In this document: positions 5,511 to 12,365 of the stretch, piece after piece
Position numbering within the stretch: the stretch's first letter is position 1
Layout: every line of letters begins with the position of its first letter
From: an uncultured Clostridia bacterium
GTDB taxonomy: Bacteria; Bacillota; Clostridia; TANB77; CAG-508
Direction of reading: 5' to 3'
DNA: 27,143 nucleotides
Assembly (NCBI GenBank): GCA_934101145.1
Contig: CAKOPZ010000023.1
Location: 1-27,143 of the forward strand
Position numbers and translations under genes: made by a program
The notes under the pieces: generated by a model
What the model was told of the DNA's origin: nothing
Databases searched by the model: none
The model's input: the letters and a program-made list of their open reading frames with translations, nothing else

Positions 5511-7862
5511 TTAATAATTATTTTTCATTTTATTTAATGTTGCATTTATATTATTTGAAAATCCATTTGTGCCGTATGAATTTCTTTTTTCTTGATATAC
5601 ACTTCCATTTGATATTAAAGGATATACCATATTTGATAATTTATCTAAACTCATCATAAAATTTTTAGAATATCCATTTGTTGTTATTTGGCAATTAATT
5701 AATCCTTCAAGATATCTTGAATATGTCTGCTCCTCAAATGGTATTGTACAATATTTAATAGAATCTTTATTAAATAATTCTGTCATAAATGACATTGCTG
5801 GATCATTGTAAAACGCCATACCACCTATAATTGTTCTCTCAGTTAAGCTTCTAACTCTTAATACCTTGTTTAACACAATCCTCAATTTTTCTGGGTTTAA
5901 TATATTTTTTGTTTTTAAATCCCTTAAAAAAGCTGTTAAAGGCTGAATTGTTAATATATCAAAACTTTGTACTAAATAGATTTCTTGTGCATTGTTAAAG
6001 TATCCAAAATTAGTTTCAAAATCGCAATCCATCAATACAAGAGAATAATTTTTTGCAAGTGTTGCAAGAATATTTTGATAATCATCAAAATCATAATCCT
6101 CGTCTGGAAGAGTTGTGTATACTGTTAAATTTTTATTAACTTGAATTCCATCAGCTATTCCTTCTCTTAAATTTTTAATACATGAATATGCTTTTTTCCT
6201 TAAGCTTTCTTCATTCTCTGTATAAATATAATATGCATTTTTATTTTTTGTTAAATCTAAAATTGCAGTATTAATTCCTTTTTTAGCCATTACTTCTGCA
6301 AGATTATTTACAAGGAAAGATGTTCCATTTTTAGAAGTTCCAACAAAAGCAACTATTTTCTTATCTCTTGTTAGTAAACTATCTAAATCAGCATCATAAT
6401 ACTGTTTTGTATCTTCTATCTCTTTTGATGAAGTATTGTTTTGTTGTCTATAATCATAACTATCATATCCATTTGAAGTAGAAATACTATTTTTTTCTAT
6501 TCTTTGAACTGGTGTTATCGGTTCATTATGATTTGTATACTGTGGCTCGCTTCTATCATCTGCTTCATCAAAACCAGGTAATATAATGCCTCCTGTTTGT
6601 TCTTGTGGTTCATCTTGGCCTAATCCAAACAAATTAACTTCTTCACTTGCTTTAGGAGCAGGAGTCTCTTCTATATCATCAAATCCTGGAAGAACACTTT
6701 CTATCTCCTCTGGTTGTACTTTTCTAGGTCTTCCTCTTCTTTTCTTTGGAGCCTCATTTTCTGCTTTTACCTCTTTTACAGTTGGCATCTCTTCTTCTGG
6801 TTGTACTTTTTTAGGCCTTCCTCTTCTCTTTTTTGGAACTTCTTCATTTTGACTTTCCACTGTGCTTTGCAAATTAGATATAACATCTGCAAAAGCCTTA
6901 TCCATATCTGTAACTTCCACTTGTGGCTTAACAGGTGCTGGTACATCAACCTTTTTAACGTTTGTAATACTTCTTGAAGATGGAATTACAACTGGTTTTG
7001 TCAAATTTGATTTTCCAATATTCTTTTCTATTACATCTAATTGACTACCACTGTTTACTTGAGTGTTTGCTCTAGATATAGCTTTTTGCATTTGATAATC
7101 ACTATTTGGAACGTACTTTTCTTTTTTAGTTTTAAATTCTTTTTGTGCTGTGCTAGGTGTAACAGTTCCAAATGTAATAAGTTCTTGATACTTTGGTGAA
7201 TATTGTTCAAGTACAGCTTTAACTCCTATTGGTAAAAATCTACAAATAACTCTAAGCTGTGCATCTGTATATTGTGCCGCAATATTATCAAAACTTGTAA
7301 CATATTGTTCTTCATTTTTTCCTATTTTTTTATAATGATTTAATATGTTTTGAATCTCAATTTCACTTACATCGCCTTCACCCTCTGAAACATATCCAGA
7401 ATTTTCTGAATCTACGCGATAATAAATTTTAGCATCTTTTTTACTACGAGGTTTATTAATCAATTCACATACATTACTTACACTTCTATCTTGTCCTAAA
7501 AGTGCACTATAAATACCAATTCCAAATATTTTACTAAGCAATGGATCTGATTTTTCTCTTCTATCAGCACATATTAAAACAATCGGAATGTCTTGTCCAT
7601 TATTTGAAGTAGCCTCATCACTAATACTATCCAATTTTTCAAATATAAACTTATCTATTACTTCATAATTGTTATTTGCAAAAGGCTCTAAATCTTCACT
7701 TATAACTATTCTGTCATAAGATTTATCTTTTTGTAATTCCTTTACAATTGCATTAAAATAATAAACATTTTTACCTGATATAATCTCTTTGTATTGTTGT
7801 TGATATTTCTTTATAATTGAATCAGAAATATTTTCATTACTAACTGCAAATAATACCTTCAT
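5511..7862 (-). CDS. CheY/MinD-like (TadZ/CpaE-type) protein with AT-hooks
   Basis: The 783-residue protein has three parts. Residues 1-135 look like a receiver-like domain (MKVLFAVSNENISDSI, a middle IVISEDLEP and IPIVLICAD strands). Residues 250-490 are a low-complexity linker with two AT-hook motifs, KKRRGRPKK (344-352) and KKRRGRPRK (373-381), and two LPGFD repeats. Residues 500-750 resemble a ParA/MinD ATPase (KKIVAFVGTSKNGTSFLVNNLAEVMAKKGI, then LVLMDCDFETNFG). Its Walker A is degenerate, G-T-S-K-N-G-T-S, without the usual G-K-(T/S). This order matches TadZ/CpaE localisation proteins of pilus assembly. The start codon at 7862 has GGAGGGG inside the end of the preceding gene, suggesting coupling. 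The family assignment is by fold-like pattern, so moderate confidence. Confidence 0.66.
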   Translation of the reverse strand: MKVLFAVSNENISDSIIKKYQQQYKEIISGKNVYYFNAIVKELQKDKSYDRIVISEDLEPFANNNYEVIDKFIFEKLDSISDEATSNNGQDIPIVLICADRREKSDPLLSKIFGIGIYSALLGQDRSVSNVCELINKPRSKKDAKIYYRVDSENSGYVSEGEGDVSEIEIQNILNHYKKIGKNEEQYVTSFDNIAAQYTDAQLRVICRFLPIGVKAVLEQYSPKYQELITFGTVTPSTAQKEFKTKKEKYVPNSDYQMQKAISRANTQVNSGSQLDVIEKNIGKSNLTKPVVIPSSRSITNVKKVDVPAPVKPQVEVTDMDKAFADVISNLQSTVESQNEEVPKKRRGRPKKVQPEEEMPTVKEVKAENEAPKKRRGRPRKVQPEEIESVLPGFDDIEETPAPKASEEVNLFGLGQDEPQEQTGGIILPGFDEADDRSEPQYTNHNEPITPVQRIEKNSISTSNGYDSYDYRQQNNTSSKEIEDTKQYYDADLDSLLTRDKKIVAFVGTSKNGTSFLVNNLAEVMAKKGINTAILDLTKNKNAYYIYTENEESLRKKAYSCIKNLREGIADGIQVNKNLTVYTTLPDEDYDFDDYQNILATLAKNYSLVLMDCDFETNFGYFNNAQEIYLVQSFDILTIQPLTAFLRDLKTKNILNPEKLRIVLNKVLRVRSLTERTIIGGMAFYNDPAMSFMTELFNKDSIKYCTIPFEEQTYSRYLEGLINCQITTNGYSKNFMMSLDKLSNMVYPLISNGSVYQEKRNSYGTNGFSNNINATLNKMKNNY
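6711..6837 (-). repeat. Direct repeat pair encoding the two AT-hooks
   Basis: Two copies of about 40 bases at 6711-6750 and 6798-6837 agree at roughly 35 positions and are offset by 87 bases (29 codons). Both encode P-K-K-R-R-G-R-P-(K/R)-K-V-Q-P. The repeat points to duplication of an AT-hook unit within the linker. Confidence 0.85.
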
Positions 7863-7866
7863 TTGT

Positions 7867-8289
7867 TTAACCCCTCCAGCCTTTTACTACTATGGCAAAA
7901 ATTAATGGTAGCACTTGGCAAATTACCATAACAGTAATAATACCAATCATTGCTCCAAAACCTTTATCTCTAACATCTAATTTTCTTATTCCTATAACAT
8001 ATCTGTAAATACCACTTATAGCAATACCAACAAATCCAAAAGGAATACTATAAATTCTTATTATATTTAAAGCATAGGCTGCTATTCCGTATGTATCATT
8101 TCCATAAGACTCTTTGTAATCTTCAAGTGTCTTTAATTCTTTATCTTTAATTTTAACTAGGTTTACTGTTGAATCTGTTGTTAGCTCTGCTTTTGTATTA
8201 GTTCTTGGAGTAGTACTTGATGCATAAATTGCTATACTTCCAAACATGCACATAATTATCATAAATATTGCAATAATTTTCTTCTTCAT
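7867..8289 (-). CDS. Secreted small membrane protein, VirB2/TrbC-like topology
   Basis: The 140-residue protein starts with a signal peptide (KKKIIAIFMIIMCMFGSIAIYA, cleavage likely near 23). A polar segment with many T and K follows (about 24-65), then two membrane helices (about 68-95 and 110-135). A short positively charged loop, RYVIGIRKLDVRDKG, separates them. This is the layout of VirB2/TrbC-type pilins, in which two hydrophobic helices flank a small cytoplasmic loop; I see no diagnostic motif, so the family assignment is structural only. AGGAGGG stands ten bases before the ATG. Its stop is four bases before the TadZ-like gene, whose ribosome binding site overlaps the end, so the two are probably coupled. 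It opens the operon, and a promoter is proposed at 8327-8355. Confidence 0.6.
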   Translation of the reverse strand: MKKKIIAIFMIIMCMFGSIAIYASSTTPRTNTKAELTTDSTVNLVKIKDKELKTLEDYKESYGNDTYGIAAYALNIIRIYSIPFGFVGIAISGIYRYVIGIRKLDVRDKGFGAMIGIITVMVICQVLPLIFAIVVKGWRG

Positions 8290-8326
8290 ATAGTTAAAAC
8301 CCTCCTACTTTTATTTAACTTTAATT

Positions 8327-8355
8327 ATTCTATAATACAATAAACAAAATAGCAA
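8327..8355 (-). promoter_or_regulatory. Probable promoter of the VirB2-like/TadZ-like operon
   Basis: On the minus strand TTGCTA (8350-8355) and TAGAAT (8327-8332) are 17 bases apart. The ribosome binding site AGGAGGG at 8300-8306 leaves a 5' leader of roughly 30 bases. Confidence 0.45.
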
Positions 8356-8374
8356 TAGCCAAAATTGTTTTTAT

Positions 8375-9268
8375 CTAATTTTTTGTAAGGTAAAAATTTA
8401 CCCAATTTGAATATAATTTGTCACCATTTTCCTTCCAACTAAAATTTGGTTCATTATTATAATCATCATCTTTATAATAATTTTTTGGCATTTCAATTTT
8501 AAGCCCTTTTGATAAATCTCTTCTATATTCTTTATCTAGTGTATATTGGTCATATTCTACATGACCTGTAACATAAATTTCATTTTTATCCTTATTCTCT
8601 ACAATAAATACTCCTGCCTCATCAGATTCTGAAACAATTGTAAGTTCACTGTGTTTCTCTATATTTTCTCTTCGTACTGTTGTATGTCTTGAATGTGGGG
8701 CTACAAACCCATCTTCAAATCCATAAAGCAATTTTGAAGATTTGTCTAGTATATGATGTGAAAAAACTCCAAACTTCTTATCATCCATAAGTTCTTTATT
8801 TATTCCATAATTATAATAAAGTCCAGCTTGAGCTCCCCAACAAATATAAATAGTAGATTTCACATTTGTTTTTGACCAATCTATAATTCTGGTAAGTTCT
8901 CCCCAATACGCAACAGCTTCAAAATCCATTTGTTCGACTGGTGCTCCTGTTATAATAAGTCCATCAAAATACTTGTCCTTTAGTTCTTCAAATGTTGAAT
9001 AATACTTTTCCATATGTTCTGGATTTGTATTCTTTCCAATATAAGAAATAACATTGAAAAATGTTATTTTTATATTCTTTTGCGCTTTTGATAATTTTCG
9101 TAAAAGCTGCAATTCTGTGTCTTCCTTTAATGGCATTAAATTAAGTATTGCTATCTGTAATACTTTCTCTGACCCGCTACATCCATCAGCAAGTTCTTCT
9201 AAAATTTGTATTTTTTCCTCTCTTAAAATATCATTTGCGGGTAATCCCTTTTTTGTAATAATTGGCAT
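8375..9268 (-). CDS. metAA: Homoserine O-acetyltransferase MetA
   Basis: This glutamine amidotransferase-like protein activates homoserine for methionine synthesis. From the ATG at 9268 it has 297 residues. The catalytic cysteine sits in YICWGAQAGLYY (C143), and the second pair in VTGHVEYD (H236, E238). Residue 112, in GAPVEQMDFEAVAYWGEL, is glutamate where Escherichia coli MetA has glycine; published work on the family ties glutamate here to acetyl-CoA rather than succinyl-CoA use. The start at 9268 is chosen because GGTGA precedes it by five bases and it aligns with the family N-terminus M-P-I. An ATG at 9280 has no such site. It is divergent from sigK. I see no SAM riboswitch or T-box upstream. 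Confidence 0.93.
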   Translation of the reverse strand: MPIITKKGLPANDILREEKIQILEELADGCSGSEKVLQIAILNLMPLKEDTELQLLRKLSKAQKNIKITFFNVISYIGKNTNPEHMEKYYSTFEELKDKYFDGLIITGAPVEQMDFEAVAYWGELTRIIDWSKTNVKSTIYICWGAQAGLYYNYGINKELMDDKKFGVFSHHILDKSSKLLYGFEDGFVAPHSRHTTVRRENIEKHSELTIVSESDEAGVFIVENKDKNEIYVTGHVEYDQYTLDKEYRRDLSKGLKIEMPKNYYKDDDYNNEPNFSWKENGDKLYSNWVNFYLTKN

Positions 9269-9294
9269 ATTAATCACCATATATAAAATGTTTT

Positions 9295-9320
9295 AAAAAA
9301 TATATAATTATATATTTTTT
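9295..9320. repeat. Perfect 26-bp all-AT palindrome between metA and sigK
   Basis: The segment reads identically on both strands: A6 then alternating TA around an ATTA-type centre and ending in T6. It overlaps the proposed metA -10 box. It may be an operator or promoter DNA that melts easily. Confidence 0.6.
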
Positions 9321-9327
9321 TACTCAA
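9299..9327 (-). promoter_or_regulatory. Possible metA promoter
   Basis: On the minus strand TTGAGT (9322-9327) and TATATT (9299-9304) are 17 bases apart, inside the AT palindrome. Confidence 0.35.
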
Positions 9328-9398
9328 ATATTGTATCATTTGTCAAAGTATAAATCAAGGCTTTTTCACTTATTTTGTAGCAAGAATTTTTTCGGTCA

Positions 9399-9427
9399 TG
9401 CACAATAAAAAATATTGCTCATATAAT
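9399..9427 (+). promoter_or_regulatory. Possible sigK promoter
   Basis: TGCACA (9399-9404) and TATAAT (9422-9427) are 17 bases apart. The -10 region also reads CATATAAT, close to a sigma-E -10 box (CATACAAT), which would fit the known mother-cell control of sigK. The expected start is 20-25 bases before the ribosome binding site. Confidence 0.35.
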
Positions 9428-9457
9428 TTAAGAAAAAAAACACTTGGAGGTGCATTT

Positions 9458-10177
9458 ATGTTTACAGCACTTTTTAGTTCAGCCGGAATTATAGGATTTA
9501 TAAGTTTTCTAAAATCAGCTATTTTTCTTGTTGGATATATATCAAACAATCAATTATTTCCCGAGCCATTATCATCAGAAGAAGAACGAAAATATTTAGA
9601 TCTCATGGCACAAGGAGATGAAGAAGCCAAAAATATTTTAATAGAGAGAAATCTTAGACTAGTTGCACATATTTGTAAAAAATATACAACGACAAATGTT
9701 GAACAAGACGATTTAATTTCCATTGGAACAATTGGATTAATAAAAGGAATTAATAGTTTTGAACCCACAAAAGGAGTTCGACTTGCTACATATGTGGCAA
9801 GATGTATAGATAACGAAATCTTGATGCACCTTAGAAGTATAAAAAAACTTGGAGCAGAAGTATATTTAGATGATCCTATTGGAAAAGATAAAGACGACAA
9901 CACAGTTACTCTTCAGGAAGTTCTTGAAAACAATGAAAAAAACATAGAAGATGAAATAGATACAAAATTTAAAATAAAAGCAATGTATAAAAAGATGAAA
10001 GAAGTCTTAAAACTTCGTGAAAAAACAATTTTAGAATTACGTTTTGGATTAGATGGAAAAAAGCCCAAAACTCAAAATCAAATTGCAGAAATGATGGGAA
10101 TTTCACGTTCATATGTTTCAAGAATTGAAACAAAAGCAATTCATAAACTATCTCAAGAAATTAAAGACGAATATTAA
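9458..10177 (+). CDS. sigK: RNA polymerase sporulation sigma factor SigK (pro-form)
   Basis: From ATG at 9458, with GGAGG at 9446-9450, the protein has 239 residues. It is uninterrupted, so no skin-type element splits it. Residues 1-26 form a hydrophobic pro-sequence ending FLVGYISNN, matching the FLVS-YVKNN processing junction of Bacillus subtilis pro-SigK. The pro-peptide is about six residues longer than in that species. Region 2 includes NLRLVAHICKKY and DLISIGTIGLIKGINSF, then YVARCIDNEILMHLRS. Region 4 ends with QIAEMMGISRSYVSRIETKAIHKL. SigK directs late mother-cell transcription in sporulation (coat and cortex genes). The upstream in-frame extension to 9398 lacks a ribosome binding site and homology. 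A DUF368 gene follows after 25 bases. Confidence 0.94.
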   Translation: MFTALFSSAGIIGFISFLKSAIFLVGYISNNQLFPEPLSSEEERKYLDLMAQGDEEAKNILIERNLRLVAHICKKYTTTNVEQDDLISIGTIGLIKGINSFEPTKGVRLATYVARCIDNEILMHLRSIKKLGAEVYLDDPIGKDKDDNTVTLQEVLENNEKNIEDEIDTKFKIKAMYKKMKEVLKLREKTILELRFGLDGKKPKTQNQIAEMMGISRSYVSRIETKAIHKLSQEIKDEY

Positions 10178-10202
10178 TTTCAACTCTGAATATATTTAAT
10201 GT

Positions 10203-11072
10203 ATGAAAAGTTTAAGTTTTATTAAAGATTTTTTTAAAGGAATATGTATTGGAGCAGGAGCAATACTTCCGGGAATTAGCAGTGGCGTTTTTTGTGTTAT
10301 TTTAGGTATATACGATAAACTCGTAAACAGTGTTTTAAATCTTTTTAAAGACTTCAAAAAAAACTTTCTATACCTTCTTCCTTTTGGAATTGGAGCATTT
10401 ATAGGTATAGTTCTTTTTGGCAATCTTTTAAAATTTTTATACACATCATATCCTATGCAAACAAAATATTCATTTATAGGCTTAATTTTAGGCAGTATTC
10501 CACTTATGATTAAAGATGCACATAAAAGCCGAGTTTTCAAGAAAAAATACATTTTATACACTATAATTGCCTTTCTAATTGGAACAATTATGGTAATCTT
10601 AGAAAAAAATAATTTTTCTTTAGGTTCTAATTTTGGAATTACAGTAAACAGTCTGCTTGATAATTTCTCAAGGACAAATATTTACGCAAATTCTTTAAAA
10701 ACATATCTATTTATTGCTGTCTGTGGGTTCTTTATGTCTATTGGCATTGTTGTGCCTGGTATTAGTAGTACACTAATTTTGATGTGTTTTGGAGTTTATG
10801 CAAAATACTTAGAAGCAGTAAGTAGTTTAAACATATTATTCCTTATACCTCTTGGTATTGGTATATGTATTGGTGGAATAATATTTTTAAAACTCATCAA
10901 ATTTTTATTTGATGAGTTTTATATCCAAACATTTTATTCAATTATTGGTTTTACTCTTGGCTCAATACTTGTCTTGTATGAACCAATAAGCTTTGATATT
11001 GCTGGTATTACTTCCATACTTTTATTTTTAGTATGTAGCTACATTGCTAATTTGTTTTCTTTCTCCTTATAA
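10203..11072 (+). CDS. DUF368 membrane protein, undecaprenyl phosphate translocase-like
   Basis: This 289-residue polytopic protein has about eight membrane helices. The two-fold repeat of the family is clear: GAGAILPGISSGVF (about 18-31) and SIGIVVPGISSTLI (about 181-194). The P-G-(I)-S-(S)-G/T motif appears in each. DUF368 proteins (PopT type) have been shown to recycle the lipid carrier undecaprenyl phosphate across the membrane for cell-wall synthesis. The start is the ATG at 10203, but no convincing ribosome binding site precedes it, so translation may be coupled to sigK. The 3' end overlaps the convergent U32 gene by 26 bases, leaving no room for a terminator between them. Placement behind sigK could reflect a sporulation role, but that is only inference. 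Confidence 0.9.
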   Translation: MKSLSFIKDFFKGICIGAGAILPGISSGVFCVILGIYDKLVNSVLNLFKDFKKNFLYLLPFGIGAFIGIVLFGNLLKFLYTSYPMQTKYSFIGLILGSIPLMIKDAHKSRVFKKKYILYTIIAFLIGTIMVILEKNNFSLGSNFGITVNSLLDNFSRTNIYANSLKTYLFIAVCGFFMSIGIVVPGISSTLILMCFGVYAKYLEAVSSLNILFLIPLGIGICIGGIIFLKLIKFLFDEFYIQTFYSIIGFTLGSILVLYEPISFDIAGITSILLFLVCSYIANLFSFSL

Positions 11073-12282
11073 TCCAGCCATAATCACATTTGATAGGTAG
11101 ATGCATTTTAGTTGTTTGTCCAGCCCTGCCTGGATTAACATGGTCTACCTCTTCTTCTGTTTCTGGATCCCATAATTTATCTATTGTAAATTCATATGGT
11201 TCGATTTCATTTGGTATTAAAATTTGCATAGTATCTCCAACCATTAGCTTATTTTTTATTTCGATTACAGATTTATCTTCATTGTATTCAAGTACTTTAC
11301 CACCAAACTCATAATCAGGATTATATTGTTTTCCTTCATATTCTTGAAAATCTTTGTTATCTCTACTTTCAAAATAGAATTTTGTAAGACCTCTTGTTTT
11401 TGTTTTTTCAAGCTCTTTCATATATTTTGAAGCATCAAAATTCTTAATATCATTCATGCAATCATCAATTGCTGTTCTATAAGCATTTACCACGCTTGCT
11501 AAATAATACTCTGTTTTTAATCTTCCCTCTATTTTTAAGCTATCAATTCCCATTTGAATTATTTCTGGTAAATTTTCAACTAAGCACATATCTTTAGAAG
11601 AAAATATGTATGTGCCATGCTCGTCTGTTTCAACAGGCATTAAGTTTCCAGGTTTATTATGCTCTTCTACATAAACATTATATGCCCATCTGCAACTTTG
11701 TGCACAATCGCCTAAGTTTGCACTTCTTGAAGCCAAGAAATCACTCAAAAAGCATCTTCCAGAATATCCAAAACAAATAGCTCCATGAATAAACATCTCA
11801 ACTTCTAAGTCTTTAGGTTTATTCTCCATTATATTTCTTATCTGTTCTTTGTTCATTTCTCTTCCAAGTATTACTCTTTTTGCTCCATTTTTATACCAAA
11901 AATTTGCAGCATGCAAACTTACTGTATTTGCCTGTGTGCTCACATGAATTTCTACATCTGGTGCATATTCTTTTAATACTTCTATTACACCACCATCTGA
12001 TGCAATGATTGCGTCAACTTTTAAATCATTAAGCATTTGTGCTTGTTTTTTTATTTCTTCATAATATTCATCCCACGCATATATATTTATTGCAGCATAT
12101 ACTTTTTTCCCAATGCTATGAGCATATTTTATAGTTTTTGCTAAATCATCATCATCTACCTCTGCTCTACTTCTTAGTGACAATGAACCTGTTCCACAAT
12201 ATACTGCATCTGCTCCATATAAAAATGCTGTTTTTGCCTTTTCAAAAGAACCTGCTGGTGCTAAAAGTTCTGGTTTTTTCAT
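11047..12282 (-). CDS. trhP: U32 family protein, tRNA 5-hydroxyuridine synthase TrhP-like
   Basis: This 411-residue protein begins with KPELLAPAGSFEKAKTAFLYGADAVYCG, the typical U32 start of a TIM-barrel. The U32 signature EMFIHGAICFGYSGRCFLS is at about 162-180. Cysteines C170, C177, C193 and C197 plus C233 are placed as expected for an iron-sulfur cluster (GDCAQSCRW at 191-199). A C-terminal beta-rich domain (about 315-411) follows. The long form with this C-terminal domain corresponds to TrhP/YrrO, which with prephenate-dependent chemistry hydroxylates U34 of tRNA. The TrmR-like methyltransferase that acts on the product is at 15134-15721. In Bacillus subtilis these genes are clustered; here they are split by unrelated genes. 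The call at family level is strong and the pathway is inferred. Confidence 0.88.
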   Translation of the reverse strand: MKKPELLAPAGSFEKAKTAFLYGADAVYCGTGSLSLRSRAEVDDDDLAKTIKYAHSIGKKVYAAINIYAWDEYYEEIKKQAQMLNDLKVDAIIASDGGVIEVLKEYAPDVEIHVSTQANTVSLHAANFWYKNGAKRVILGREMNKEQIRNIMENKPKDLEVEMFIHGAICFGYSGRCFLSDFLASRSANLGDCAQSCRWAYNVYVEEHNKPGNLMPVETDEHGTYIFSSKDMCLVENLPEIIQMGIDSLKIEGRLKTEYYLASVVNAYRTAIDDCMNDIKNFDASKYMKELEKTKTRGLTKFYFESRDNKDFQEYEGKQYNPDYEFGGKVLEYNEDKSVIEIKNKLMVGDTMQILIPNEIEPYEFTIDKLWDPETEEEVDHVNPGRAGQTTKMHLPIKCDYGWIIRRKKTN

Positions 12283-12348
12283 ATTTTATTACATTCCTTT
12301 CAATTTTTACTTGCTATACTATTTTACACCAGTTTAACATAAAAATCA

Positions 12349-12365
12349 AGGAGCATTATGCTCCT
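12349..12365 (-). terminator. Terminator of the PTPS-related membrane protein gene
   Basis: A 7-bp stem (12349-12355 with 12359-12365) with a 3-base loop is followed on the minus strand by TGATTTTTATG. The stop codon of the gene lies inside the stem. Confidence 0.6.

Noticed and set aside
8375..9268. Homoserine O-succinyltransferase
   Set aside because: The residue that sets acyl specificity is glutamate, which fits acetyl-CoA use.
9398..9457. Longer N-terminus for sigK
   Set aside because: The extra 20 residues have no homology to SigK, and the ribosome binding site points to 9458. The extension also overlaps the likely promoter.
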